64,000 bases of DNA from Fagopyrum homotropicum (GCA_033239125.1 BSWB01000006.1:36746501-36810500), one strand, 5' to 3'; counted from the first letter of the stretch, positions 22,875 to 34,193 are shown. Translations and numbers: made by a program. Notes: generated by a model from the sequence alone, not told the origin.

Positions 22875-23074
22875 CTTTATATATATATATAATTTTGTAT
22901 TTATTTTAAAATATATTTTTTTCAAAAAAGGGTACCTACAGGCTTGACCCTGCCCGAATCCGGACAAATGGGCTTAATATTTCATAAAGTCCGGCCCGAA
23001 TCCGGATAGGAACGGGTGTAAACCCAACTTATACATAATATAATTTTTAAGTAGATAATTAATTACAATTTTAT

Positions 23075-23430
23075 TTTTTATAGAGGTCGACTCCTTGACG
23101 GTTATCGATCTCATTAACAAAGGTGTGTGCCGCTCACACCCTTTGTCTAGTCTGGTGATTCGTTATCAAGGCTTCTTTATCCGGGATTGACTAGTCCATC
23201 TCGGCCATGTCTTTAGCAAAGGTAATAGGATGGTGGATTCTCTTGCGGATCTTGCTTTTTTCCTATGATATTGGGCATCATCTTTTGTCTCCTCCTTCTT
23301 CCTGTGTTTTCTCGCTTTTTTAGACGATATTCGTGGGGCGAATTTTCCCCGGTCTTCCCGTTTGCAGTTAATTGCCACGTAATTTTATATAGTATGGAGT
23401 AGTGCACTCCTTGTTTACCAAAAAAAAAAA
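23075..23430 (+). mobile_element. 5'-truncated L1-type LINE, RNase H end
   Basis: On the plus strand DSLTVIDLINKG, HPLSSLVIRYQ, then after a stop FSKGNRMVDSLADLAF read as the C-terminal RNase H-like domain found in plant L1 ORF2. A poly(A) run at 23420-23430 marks the 3' end. A target duplication was not found. Confidence 0.65.
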
Positions 23431-23616
23431 TGACGTTTACTATTTCGTTTAGTTTTTATAACTTATATAGATCCAATAGTTGTAGTGTAAATTATTTGGT
23501 TATTTTCATTTGCTGTGTGTAGAATATCAATATGTGTGCATTTTGAATTTTTTTTATAGTTAAGTTTAAGTTTGTATTGATTATTTGATTATTATTTTTG
23601 TGTCTTTTAAGATTAA

Positions 23617-23989
23617 AGGGGTGTATTCAATCCAGACTTTTAAAGATTTTGACTGATTCTTAATAAACATAGGATTTGCAAATTCTGTCGGATATTTTAA
23701 TTCTATATAGAGTCAATACAGATTCTATGGAAATCTTATGTGTTGGGGAGATATTTCTATGGAGTTTAGGTATGTATAGAAGTAATGAAAAATCCTACAA
23801 AATCAATGAAATAATAGATTCTTTTAAAATCCACAAACTTTTAAATACCATAGAAATTTTATGAAAAATTTAAAATTCTAATTGAATACCTAAAGATTTA
23901 TATAGACTTTTAGAAATCTATATTCAATACCCATAAACTTTTAAACTCCAAAAAATTCATGTATACTCTTAATTGAATACATCCCAATA
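23617..23989. mobile_element. Tourist-like (PIF/Harbinger) MITE
   Basis: The ends are AGGGGTGTATTCAAT and, inverted, TTGGGATGTATTCAAT. They are flanked by TAA at 23614-23616 and 23990-23992, the target site expected of PIF/Harbinger elements. The interior is AT-rich and non-coding; its one frame (23676-23864) is chance. Confidence 0.65.
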
Positions 23990-24065
23990 AACTTCACTTC
24001 ACCTCAAAGCGACACAAACTTTCAATCCAACGACCAACTATTTCATATCCCGCATCTTATGCGAG

Positions 24066-24068
<3 letters not shown>

Positions 24069-24145
<77 letters not shown>
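24069..24145. repeat. (TA)n microsatellite
   Basis: About 38 uninterrupted TA units, followed by T-rich and then A-rich sequence to about 24680 without genes. Confidence 0.95.
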
Positions 24146-24149
<4 letters not shown>

Positions 24150-24681
24150 TTTTTTGCAAAAAATGTCATCAACTTGTGTATGTAGCAATTAATGATATAT
24201 TTATGAAAAAAATTTAATTAAATATTTATTTAATAAGCAAAAATTTTATAAAGAAAAAAGAGAATATAATTTTTAACCTACAAAATCTTACCTTTAGAGT
24301 TTTTGACATTTTAAAAATTGTTTGTAAAAACATAATAACAAAATATAGATTTTTTAAAAATAATTCGATCATTTCTTTTAAAAACATTTTGTTGCTTATG
24401 AGACGGTGTTTAGTCCGATTGAAATTTGATCAAATTTTTTTAAAAAAAATCGGCACTTTAAAAATAATCAAATATGATTAAAATTTGTTGAAAAAATATA
24501 TATTAAAAATAAAAACGAATCTCTTTTCTAAAAAGCATACGATTTGCATATCTTTTAATTTATCACTAACGAAATTTTTGTGAGGAAAAAGAAATAAGAG
24601 AATTTATTTTTTGAGGAAAAAGTTTTTAAAAATTAAAAAAACAAAATATAGATATTTAAAAAAAACGAATTTGATCAAAAA

Positions 24682-26093
24682 AGTAACATCCCAAATTCTA
24701 GGAACTCGGGATGCAACGGGTTATGACCTTACAATGGGTTCTGACCCTTAGCTTTACAACAATTTCACCGGATCTTGCAACAAGACACAAACAAATGTAA
24801 AACTCCAAAATATATTAAAACGTCAATTGTTAACATAAAAGGAAAACTGACTCTCATTCGAGTGCTACAAATATAATGTCATGCAACATAAAGAAGAAAA
24901 ACCCAACACCCCTACAATGTACGGGAAACCCGGCTGACCACTCCGACCAGATCACTCGACAGCATCCCTAACCTGCAAGGCATCTACACAACACATAAAC
25001 CGTCAGCTAACATTCTATGAATCAGAATAACTATAACAGCACAAACATACGTCAAGCATTTAAAACACATAAACATGATTACACTCAAGGCGGTTATTAT
25101 CTTTCATTAGGTGATACACTTTTACTAATTCAACTTCTTTTGTGACACGAGAATCTCCCGAAACTTGTCTATGTCCCCTTATACCAAAAGGATTGGATCC
25201 AATGCATCTTACCGTTTACCTGCCTGGACTAGTCGCTGAGAACTTCTCAGTCTCCTATAGAACTGGACAAGTTGTAATAGGCCGGTTAACATACACTTGG
25301 GTCAATTAACATAAAAGTTCGTCCTAGCATGTTCTTAATATTATCATCTACCACACACCACTATCACAGCTAAGCTAATACACAAAAGTCAGCTAAGCAA
25401 GCCCAAGGGATTTATCTGTCTCAAGATAATGCCAACTTATAATGCCACACTCAGCTTCCCGCACAAATGTACTTTACGCCTGATTAAACAAGGCACCCAA
25501 ATAAACTACTATCCAATATGCTAGAAGTCCTCAACTTCTAGTCACAATAATCTCTACAAGATCATAACAACATACTAGAAGGTTAGCACTTTTAGTCTCA
25601 ATGATCTCACAAGATCATATAACACTATGTTAGGGTATCGCAATCCTAGTCTCAACATCCTCACAAGATCAATAACAACATGCCATTCTACGTTCTCGTA
25701 AAGCTTCTTCCAACCACCTAAGACGTTCAACCAAAAGTAAACCCACAACCACTAACTGACATTCACACTAGTTATGCTAGCTTCCAACTTAGCATGATAC
25801 TACTATAGAACCGATAACGACAACCGAAAGAAAACAACATATTAAAGATGGGTACTCACTAGAGGTAAGATGCGACCGTGGAACAAGAAGGCGCGATCGC
25901 AGAAGGACAGAATCGACGTTACCGCGGCAAGGAGTGCGCACCCGCAGATCTAGAGGATGCACATGCGGCTCGGTGGAGAGCGCACCCATGGCAACATGAG
26001 CCGCCCCTGCGGTTCTGTGAAGATGGTGCTACCGCGGCTAGGTTAAGACGCGCCGTAATTCGGGGTTTTTCGTGCCCGATCTTCTGGTTGTTG
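24682..26093 (-). mobile_element. LTR of the TGTAACACC-type family, inverted copy B
   Basis: It starts AGTAACATCCC and follows the solo LTR at 11-1841 block by block, for example ATCACTC..CAGCA..CC followed by TAACCTGCAAGGCATCTAC (24950-24990). It lies opposite to copy C. The far end does not show the expected TTACA terminus, so it seems truncated. GC-rich words such as GCCGCCCCTGCGG (25999-26011) are present. Frames inside it are not genes. Confidence 0.65.
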
Positions 26094-28101
26094 TGTAACA
26101 CCCGGAATTTTAATTCCGGTTAATGAGTGGTTTAGCGGTCTTCCACCAGGCGCGGATCAATCTTTCTACAGGCACGGTGTGTTGAGTGATGGGATTTTAC
26201 CCCGATTTCGTTCCGACCCTTCGTTTCCCCGCTTTTTGCTTTTGACCCCTCGTTACTTAGTCTATAAGGAACTATGTGGGTTGCTTACCCTTGATTTCTC
26301 CTCTTGTAGGACACCTTCCCTTTCTCCCTCTACATCTTTTCTTATTCACGTTGGTTCTTTCCTCTCTTCTCCTTGCTTCCTCTCTTCTCTCATATCCCAC
26401 TCTTCGATCTTCTTGTGAGTGTCCAACAGTGAAGAAGGTGCAGATCCGGCAGGGTAAGCTTCACCCTTCTCCCTCCCTTCTTCTTCCTTGCTCCTTTGCC
26501 ATCTTTTCTTCTCTTCTCCATTGTTGTGGACGGAGCTTTGGAGGATGACTCTTGTGAAGTCTCCTTATAGTTGCATGTGTTCCTAGCTTGCTTAGGACGT
26601 GGAGGAAGGATTTGATCTTGTGGAAGAGGTGTTGAGACGACCCATCCATAGAAGGAAGCCATAGAAGTTCAGCTGCACAATCGAAGAATTGAAGAAAACG
26701 CCGTTTTTGGAGTTCGATAGAGGGGGGCGGACCTAGCCAATTGTAGGGGCGGCGCCGGAGATCCGCATGGGTGGCGACACCAGTTAGCCAGCCGCAGGGG
26801 AGGCGTTAGAGACCCGCGGAGGCGGTGACAGCTTTCCGCAGTAGCGCTTTCTAAGTCTGCGGCTGCGATTCTTCAACAATAGGCCCTCTTTCTCATGTCT
26901 TATTATTTCCTTCCTTCGTATGAGAGGTTGTTTCATGCTAGTATCATGCTTAGGCTGGACCTAGGATAGTCTTGAATGCCACCTAGTTGTTGTGAACCTT
27001 AGGAGATCTTAGAGTCTCGGATGTTGCTTCAGGATGTCCTTGAGTATGATGATCTTGTAGTGTCTCCATGGCTAGATGTATTCTAGCATGGCTGCTGAGT
27101 TGACCTTCTAGAGAGTGGGTTGTTGTGATATCCTAGCTTGTGCTTGATGAGATTATAGTATCTTGGAGTATAAGGATGCGATCCTAGCTTGAGAGTTTAG
27201 ATGATCTTGTAAAGATCATTAGAACTAGAAGTCTTGATTACGTGCCTTGTTGTGAGCAGGCTTTGAGTATCTTCCTACGGGAAGCAAGAACGGTTGTGTT
27301 GATTTAGCTTTGAGACGAGGTAAGTCTCCGGACTTACTTAGCTAGCTTCCTTGTATTAGCATCGATGTGTGAATGGTTGTGTGTGTTTAGTTATGATTAT
27401 GATAACGAAACCGGAACTAGGACGACCCTTATATATTGTAATTTGGCCCCAGTGTATGATAACGGACGGTGACATCACTGCCTAGCTCTTCCAAGAGCTA
27501 GGAGGTTCTCTCCGACTAGCCCAAGAAGGTAAACGGTTGGATGCTTCAATACCATTTCTTGCTGGTAAGTAGGGATAGAGGCGAGTTTCGGGGATTATCG
27601 TGTCACAAACCAAAGTTGAATTAGTAATGGAATGACTTTAATTAAAAGATAATAAACCGGTTTGCATGATATTATGTTATGTGTTTCCGTTATATATGTG
27701 CATGTGCCGTTGACATCCTTCTAATACTTTGAATGTTAGCTAACGGTTTTAAACCGATTATTGTAGATGCACCGCAGGTTAGGGATGTCGCCGAGTGACT
27801 CGGAGGAGTGGACAACTAGGGTTCCTGTATATTATAAGACGGGGATGGGATTTATATTATTATGTTATGGACACATGTACTTTTGTTATGGACTTATGTT
27901 GTTGTTTTGAGAACTCGGCTAAGTTTTCACTTTGTATTTCCTTTTTTGAATTCTCGCACTTGCATTAAAACGTTTTCAGATTTGCCTTTATTTATGCCTT
28001 GTTGGAAAGGTCCGGTGAATTTATCGTCAAGCTAAGGGTCGGGACCCATTGTGAGGTCTCCGCCTGTAGCATCCCGAGTCCCGCGGATTCGGGGTGTTAC
28101 A
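26094..28101 (+). mobile_element. LTR of the TGTAACACC-type family, copy C
   Basis: It begins TGTAACACCCGGAATT and ends CGGGGTGTTACA, a typical Gypsy LTR form. A TATA-like TCTATAAGG near 26262 followed by a CT-rich stretch supports the plus orientation. TGTTG (26089-26093) and TGCTG (28102-28106) could be a decayed target duplication. Read in reverse, it aligns with copy B and with the solo LTR at 11-1841. The frames at 26179-26548 lie in the CT-rich leader and are not genes. Confidence 0.65.
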
Positions 28102-28606
28102 TGCTGCTTGGGAGATCTAGTGTCGAAGAGTATATGGTTGTTGTTTGCAACATCCAACATTGCTCCGCGGATAGAAGATAAGGAAATAATGGAAACTAGT
28201 CTGCCCTGGTTGTTGGACTCGGTTCAAACGAAAGGAGGAAGCAAGGACGAGGCGGTTCTTGCAGGCTTGGAAGTTGCTCGATGGAAACGAGAAGGAGGGT
28301 GATAGAAATATGGGCGATCTAGATCGAGGAGAAACTTCAACTACTTCTTCTTGATCGTTCGAGTTAGATCAAACGTAGAACTTGAGAGGCGGAAGCTTAC
28401 AAATGGATGCGGAAGCGTTCGGTCGATCCGATCTAGTTAGATTGGATCATCCACGAAGTGGAGTAGCTATGAGTTGATCCTTCCAAAAGGATCCTCGAGT
28501 ATGAAGGCTTGAATCAAAGACTAGATCCAAGATAGAACTTTAAGAGGATTGAAGGAGAAGTGATGCCCAAACCAAGTAAGAGAATTTTCCTTCTCAATAC
28601 TTGGAT

Positions 28607-29731
28607 TCAATACTTAGACATGATTTTACAATGAGCCAAGCATCCCCTTATATAATGGATGGAGGCCATACAAAGAGTCGGAACATAAATGACGGGAACG
28701 TGACCCTTGAAATTCAGCACCGGATGCACATTGTCGGAGTCAGGTGGCTTGGACTTGTAGTCTTTCAAAAGGGTGGTGGGGCCGGCAAGCTTGTTGACTA
28801 TGCTGACAAGGTGCCGGAAAGAGCACCGATATTTGAATGATTTTTGTTGATGACGCCGATACTCTTTAAAATTATGAATCAAGCCTTGGGTGGCTAGCAA
28901 GTCGTTCTGCATAACAAGGAAAAACTCTAGATCAGGCGGCTCAAAGTTGTAGTACCTGTGGATGGTCTCGCCGGTGAGTTTGTCTACCATGCCGCCTAAG
29001 CTTGTGTTATTGTACGTCGAAGGTATGCCAGAAAGAAGCAAGGGTAAGCCGGTAAATAAGTTATTTGACAAAACAAAATCAAACCTCGGTTCATCCGGTT
29101 CAAACTTGTAGTCCAACAACATAATGGTGCCACTTTGAGGGTTGATGGCTTCTTCTTTTTCCTCTTCAAAGGATTCACCATACACTTGGTTGAGAACTTC
29201 AATTGGGAGTACCGGGGTGCAATCTTTATAAACGATATCATCCTCATCCATGACTTCGTCACACAACGGTTTGACCACCAACTCACACCTTGGTTGTGAC
29301 ATCGCTTGAGGTTCGTTTTGTTGGGCGGACGTCATGTGGGCAAGAAGTTGTGCCCTCAAAATTTCTATCTCAGGCTTGAGAGCATCTTTTGTTTCCTTGA
29401 ACATATCATACTCCTCTTGGGGACTAGGATGCCGTCGGAGGGCAACATTGACAACTTGCTCATGATTGGCACCCCGTCTTGGGGCAACATAGGTATCCTC
29501 AAAATATTCTTGTCGGTATGGATACCGTTGGTGCCCATCCATGGAAAAAGTCAGCCTTGGTGGGTCCGGAGGAGGAAACCACTCCTCATCCTCAAAATAT
29601 GGTCTCCGTCGGTCTTGTGAATACCGTTGGTACCTCCGGGTGGTTTGTTTGGCCGCTTTGCGCTTTAATTCATGGGGAGAAGGAAACAACTCTCCATACA
29701 AATCAAACTGATCATCATCATCATAGAACAT
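28607..29731 (-). CDS. Unrecognised protein of the short LTR element, with three internal repeats
   Basis: A 374-codon frame from ATG 29731 (MFYDDDDQFDLYGELF). I do not recognise the family. The N terminus is acidic, then Arg/Lys-rich (about 20-50), then Pro-rich. From about residue 205 a module of about 65 residues recurs: DYKFEPDEPRFDFVL, YYNFEPPDLEFFLVM and DYKSKPPDSDNVHPVL, the last two each preceded by KLTGETI or KLAGPTT. It has no CCHC knuckle, protease or polymerase motif. It may be a diverged gag-like or element-specific protein. The end at 28607 lies in LTR sequence, so the native C terminus is probably lost. Confidence 0.6.
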   Translation of the reverse strand: MFYDDDDQFDLYGELFPSPHELKRKAAKQTTRRYQRYSQDRRRPYFEDEEWFPPPDPPRLTFSMDGHQRYPYRQEYFEDTYVAPRRGANHEQVVNVALRRHPSPQEEYDMFKETKDALKPEIEILRAQLLAHMTSAQQNEPQAMSQPRCELVVKPLCDEVMDEDDIVYKDCTPVLPIEVLNQVYGESFEEEKEEAINPQSGTIMLLDYKFEPDEPRFDFVLSNNLFTGLPLLLSGIPSTYNNTSLGGMVDKLTGETIHRYYNFEPPDLEFFLVMQNDLLATQGLIHNFKEYRRHQQKSFKYRCSFRHLVSIVNKLAGPTTLLKDYKSKPPDSDNVHPVLNFKGHVPVIYVPTLCMASIHYIRGCLAHCKIMSKY

Positions 29732-29850
29732 GATGAATGATCAAGAACACTGAAGAACACAATGAAGATCTTCGAAGAACAGCAAGAGAAAAAAAAATCT
29801 GATGATGAACAATCAAGAACACAAGTAAAGAAACTTGACCTCGATCCCTT

Positions 29851-29862
29851 GCTCTGATACCA
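29851..29862 (-). promoter_or_regulatory. Primer binding site, initiator tRNA-Met type
   Basis: On the minus strand TGGTATCAGAGC follows the 5' LTR end after one base. This is the standard plant initiator-Met primer complement. Confidence 0.9.
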
Positions 29863-29863
29863 A

Positions 29864-30409
29864 TGATAGAATTATGGGTGATCTAGATCGAGGAGAAACT
29901 TCAACTACTTCTTCTTGATCGTTCGAGTTGGTCAAACATAGAACTTGGGCGGCGGAAGCTTAGAAATGGATGCGGAAGCGTTTGGTTGATCCTTCAAAAG
30001 GATCCTCGAGTATGAAGGCTTGGATCAAAGATTAGATCCAAGATAGAACTTTAAGAGGGTGGAAGAAGAAGTGATGTCCAAACCAAGTAAGAGGATTTTC
30101 CTTCTCAACACTTGGATTTCAACTTACACATGATTTTACAATGAACCAAATATCCCTTTATATAGTGGATGGAGGCCATACAAAGAGTCAGAACATAAAT
30201 GACGGAAATTAAAGCTGGAATTAAGTTTCGAAAATGAAAAGTCTAAATATGAAAGGTCGGAATTTAAGTCACGGAATTAAGTTCCCGAATTAAAGTTCCG
30301 AATATAAAAAGTCAATGATTAAATAGCCGAAATATTTAAATGTCTTCATAATGGTGCCGGGTCCTTCTAGCCGGAAACACGGATGACATCGCAATCCGGG
30401 GGCGTATCA
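29864..30409 (-). repeat. 5' LTR of the short LTR element
   Basis: It runs TG...CA, seen in plus coordinates as TGATAG...GTATCA. Its first about 350 bp match 28300-28697; the 3' copy holds an additional about 48 bp near 28420-28468, apparently lost here between short GATCC repeats. Confidence 0.85.
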
Positions 30410-30414
30410 GAGGG

Positions 30415-30896
30415 TCTCTTATAGGCTTTGTTGATGCTCAACAAAGACAAGCAGTAGGAGTGGAGGCGCCGATGTGTGGTTATCGTTGTTGACCGGATGA
30501 GGGGAGGAGGAATAGTGGAGATCTCTTTGGACGTAAGAAAGGGGAGGCTAGGGTTTCAAGTGAAGGAGCCAGAAACGATGTAGATGAGGGAGGAGGGAAC
30601 TGCTGATGTATCGAAACTTGCAGTCTCCCTTATTGGGCCTGGACGGAATATCTTGATGGGCCTAAATAGCTGATCTTAAAGGTTAAACCCCTTATAATGG
30701 CTAAGGAGAAAAAGAATGATTTGATGGGTATAACCTATGAGAAGATTATGACATAAAATAAGAAAAAGGAAGAAAACAATTGATGAAACAACTACTAAGT
30801 ATCATTAAACATGATAAGATGACGGAAAAAGTTCCAAACCGGTCAAAGTCCGGTTTGACTCGGAAATAATCGGGAATAAATTTTTCGGTTATTACA
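30415..30896 (-). repeat. 3' LTR fragment of a chromodomain Gypsy element
   Basis: Read on the minus strand the LTR starts TGTAATAACCG at 30896, directly after the GGGGCAAAA..TTTAGGG tract that ends the internal region. A TATA-like TATAAGGGG lies near 30690. The LTR probably continues across the inserted short element to 28102-28294, where its end is lost. Confidence 0.55.
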
Positions 30897-31116
30897 TCAG
30901 TTCACCCTAAAAAAATTTTGCCCCAAAACTTAGATAACGTTGATCCCCTCGGTCTTACACGCCGAGGTACACACACAAGTTCCCAAGAAGGCATCATCCT
31001 TCTAAGCTACACACAAGCTCTAGTCAAACTAGCACATCCACATCTTTACAAGATCACATATCGTATTCCCACGCGGAGCATAACAACACATAAATCTCAA
31101 CAGAACAGATTTGGGA

Positions 31117-31337
31117 CTAACCCGTCGGTCCTCCCGATTCTACCACCTCGGTATAGAACTCCGGATAGTTCCTCCTTATACTATCCTCCATCTCTCAAGT
31201 AGGCTGAACGGCTCCCCGTCTAGACCATTGTACTCTCATCATCGGTATGTCCTTCGATCGCAAGCGTCTTGTACTACGCTCCAGGACAGCTATCGGATGC
31301 TCTACCAACGTGTGGTTCGGCTCGACCACCAGATCCT
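31117..31337 (-). pseudogene. C-terminal end of a chromovirus pol, with chromodomain
   Basis: The minus-strand frame reads HPIAVLERSTRRLRSKDIPM, then VQWSRRG, a TGA stop at 31195-31197 where a Trp is expected, EMEDSIRRNYPEFYTE and a final stop at 31117. The pattern RRLR..IP...V.WS..G...TWE.E..IR..YP.F is that of the integrase C-terminal chromodomain of Tekay/Del-type elements, which directs integration to marked heterochromatin. Upstream pol is absent; the piece abuts an Athila relic of opposite orientation at about 31338. Confidence 0.7.
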
Positions 31338-32121
31338 CATGAATGACAAGATGTCTCGGGCCTGGTATGTGATTGGTGAAGGAAAACTTTTTACCGGAAA
31401 GACCAAGGCATCAAGAATCTACCATACAACTGTCCATGTGTTCCACCGGATCTTGAAGGAGTCTCTCTTTTCTCGCTTTAATAACATCAACAATGTCTCC
31501 CTTGATGAGATATAGATGATAAACTGTGCATTTACAATGGAGGTACCTCATGTGCCTCACATTTTGGTGAACCACATTGTTAGGCAAAACGACAAGAAGA
31601 CGGGCACATTGTGTATTAGTGGTTTTGTTTCTTTGGTTGCGAAGTACCTAGGCATTCCTTTGGAAACACACATACAAATGACGGGCTCAATGCTTGATTT
31701 TGACATCTTCACCGGAATGAGGTTAATGTTGGAAACTAGGAGTGGAGTGGTGAAGGTAATCATGCAAGGAAAGAGAGTGGTGTGAAATCCGAATTGTTCG
31801 GCCTTTGATCCAAGGAAATTAAAGAGAAGATTGGTAGTCTTGCTAGAAGATCCGAGAACTTTCAAATCAAGACAAACTCGTTCTAGTTCTTACTCCTACC
31901 GTACAAACTAGTAAACCAAGGCATCCATGCATTCATGGCTCGCCAATGCAAATGGATGGATGATCAAACAAGGAGGACTGTGGAACATGATAGGTGGATG
32001 GCGGATGTGACTTCTCAAATGAACAATATTCAAACCCGTCAAAATGAAACCTATGATGAGTTGGCCTTGATGAAAAGGCAATGGGATGAATGGACGGACG
32101 GTGATAATCCACAACAAGAAT
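31338..32121 (+). pseudogene. Decayed ATHILA ORF-1 protein
   Basis: Three pieces in different frames: VFHRILKESLFSRFNN (to 31515), PHVPHILVNHIVRQNDKKTG and LVAKYLGIPLE (to about 31785), and a coiled-coil-like tail MARQCKWMDDQTRRTVEH (31935-32121). The order and spacing match element 1's ORF-1 (HRIFSETLLAR, then PNFGLLLAEDL, then the helical C terminus). Stops at 31513 and 31783 and a frame change break it. Confidence 0.65.
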
Positions 32122-34193
32122 GAAGAGCCCTTGCCCTACACACATTGCATTATGCGAGTCTTCTAACTCTAGCTTAACTTTTAATTTTTGCATTGAGGAC
32201 AATGCAACTTTTAAGTTTGGGATAACACTCACATTTGATTTGTTCATTTGTGTTTGCATGTTTTATTTTTTTTGTTTTCTCTTTTAGTGATTTTATTTTT
32301 GTCTTACTTTCTGTTTTCTTTGTTTATGTTTTTTATGAATTTATAAAGTTTCAATTTTTCAAAAAATAAAAAAAAGAAAAGTTAAAACAAATTCAAAAAA
32401 TTCAATATTTGTGCATGCTTCTTTTAATGTTTGAAAGGATCTTAGTGAGGATAACTATGTTTTGGTTATGACAACTAGTATGTTGATCGTAAAGCTCATG
32501 AATAAGCATATGTGAAGTGTGATGATTATTTACCTTGGAATGTATAGGATAGTGGATCAAAGTTATGAATCTTAATTCTTCCTATTTGGTTGATGTTTGA
32601 GTTAGACAAGCCTATATTTTATCTATAACTAGTCCATGATCTTAGTGAATTCTTGTGTGTTATTATTTATGTTGACTAAATTGTTTGGTCTAGGGAAGAT
32701 TATATTGGTTGATTGGATTAAAGCCAACATCCTTAAGGGACAATCCATATGGTCTATCACTGCAAACTTCAATTACAGCTTCACATGGAACCAAATTCTA
32801 AAGGTCAGGGATGATATTATTTCAACGATGAGCGACCGTTCTTTCAGCACAAACACCATCAACTCACATGGTAAGTTCTCAACATCTGCTGCTTATGAGA
32901 GCTGCTGGAAGCCCCAACCCCCTAGCGCCCCCTACCAACTTGGTTCGATCTGGAACCGGCTATGTATCCCTAAATGCAGCTTCATCGCTTGGATCTCGAG
33001 CCATAATCGGCTCCCTACACTCACTAAGCTCTACGATTGGGGTATCATTAGAAACAACACATGCCATCTCTGCATGGGTAATGCCGAAGATGAAGACCAT
33101 CTCCTCAACCACAGCGGCTTTTCGTCACTTGTGCTTGACCTCGTCTCGAGCTGGCTTCGGCTCCCCCGCCCCTATCCTTATAGCAATAATATTTGGAACT
33201 GGATTGCAAATGTCTCACCCAGGAAAGCCGATCTTATCTCCCATGTTCGACACTCCACCATCATCAGCTACATTTACTTCATTTGGAAGGCTAGGAACGA
33301 GCTCATCTATAGCCAAAAGACCACTCACGCCACTACATGCGCCCACAACATCATCAATGCCACAAAACAACACTTCAATTACCACTGGAAGGAAAGATCT
33401 CAAGAGTCCATAGCTTGGGCGAAAATTCTTGGCATTCACCTCCCTTAATGCTTTCTCCTTGTTACTTATTCTTCTCTTTCTTACTCATTGCTCTTTTGAT
33501 CTAGTTCCTGAACTGGGCTAGTTGCCTCCCTTTGTAAATGTCTTCTAGTTACTAATACAAATATATCTTTAAAAAAAAAAAAGATTATATTGGTTGACAC
33601 ACACTTGAATAAAAAATATCCATCATTAAAAAGTTTAAAAAGCCATGATATTTGAAAGTTCATAGTGCAAAATGTCAAAAAATGTGATTCTTCTTTGTTG
33701 TGCCAATTGTCATAAAGGATTAGTGTACGTGCCTAAATTATAAACACAAGTGAATCACGTCAATGCACGAAATGTAATTTTTTTATTTGTTAGGTCAAAC
33801 CTAATTATTAAAACATTGTAAAAACCTACATTACTTGAATTTGCTTATATTAATGGACTATATCTTTATACTCATATGGTGAATCAAGACAAACCAAATG
33901 CAAGTATCTTAAACCTTAAATAGCAAGTCTTTGGATTAAAATAACTTAAAAAACTTGAGTATATGTTTCTTTTGTGAAGAACTCAACTACCTTTTTTCTG
34001 TTATTTCATGTGATTTATTCTTTACTTGTATTTAGCCTTGCCATGCGAAAATAATGTGAAAAGTGATCATCTATGTGAAGCATGCCAACCAAAAAGATTT
34101 TTCTTTGTTTCTTTCCTTCTTGCATGCTTTCTTAATACTTTGTATATGTTCTTGCTTGGCACAAGCCAGAGTTAAATATGAGGTATTTTGTAT
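32122..34193 (+). other. 3' spacer of a decayed Athila element
   Basis: GAGGACAATGCAAC followed by TTAAGTTTGGG (about 32196-32222) resembles the post-ORF purine tract of Athila elements. CTTGCTTGGCACAAGCCAGA and a purine-rich run at 34150-34193 match the tract before element 1's 3' LTR. An L1 fragment is inserted between. The LTR that should follow is not clearly present. Confidence 0.5.
32713..33580 (+). mobile_element. 5'-truncated L1-type LINE with 17-bp target duplications
   Basis: The inserted sequence is flanked by AAGATTATATTGGTTGA at 32696-32712 and 33581-33597, preceded at the 3' end by a poly(A) run. The frame (32713-33448) carries IWSITANFNYSFTWNQILKV and, near its centre, the RT zinc-binding region: WNRLCIPKCSFIAWI, RLPTLTKL, then TCHLCMGNAEDEDHLL. 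It ends about 130 bp before the poly(A). The open frame starting at 32636 begins in the flanking Athila spacer, so its first 25 codons are not LINE. The reading frame is unbroken, so the insertion is not old. Confidence 0.9.

Larger units (their letters stand above)
22432..23010. mobile_element. GC-armed, TA-cored MITE-like composite
   Basis: The left arm has CCGGACAGCCCGTCCGG and GGACGGGTATG; the right arm has CTGCCCGAATCCGGAC and GTCCGGCCCGAATCCGG. Between them lie a (TA)n tract (22556-22614) and another MITE (22614-22874). The arms use Gly/Pro-like GC words, as do several other repeats here. An hAT affiliation is possible but no 8-bp duplication was found. Confidence 0.45.
28300..30409 (-). 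mobile_element. Short LTR retrotransposon (LARD/TRIM-like) with one ORF
   Basis: The element is 2110 bp on the minus strand, with the 5-bp duplication GAGGG at 28295-28299 and 30410-30414. It has a full 5' LTR (29864-30409, 546 bp), an initiator-Met-type primer site next to it, one 374-codon ORF, and a 3' LTR that keeps only its distal part (28300-about 28697). No protease, RT or integrase is present, so it would depend on proteins supplied in trans. The loss of the start of the 3' LTR fused the ORF's last about 30 codons to LTR sequence. It sits inside the 3' LTR region of a decayed chromodomain element. Confidence 0.85.

Noticed and set aside
26179..26662. Overlapping frames on both strands in copy C
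   Set aside because: They lie in the CT-rich leader of an LTR; low complexity, no motifs.
28051..28302. 83-codon frame ending at the short LTR element
   Set aside because: It starts inside LTR copy C and crosses several repeat boundaries; no domain.
32868..33413. 181-codon plus-strand frame
   Set aside because: It is an alternative frame of the LINE zinc-binding ORF, which has the recognised motifs.
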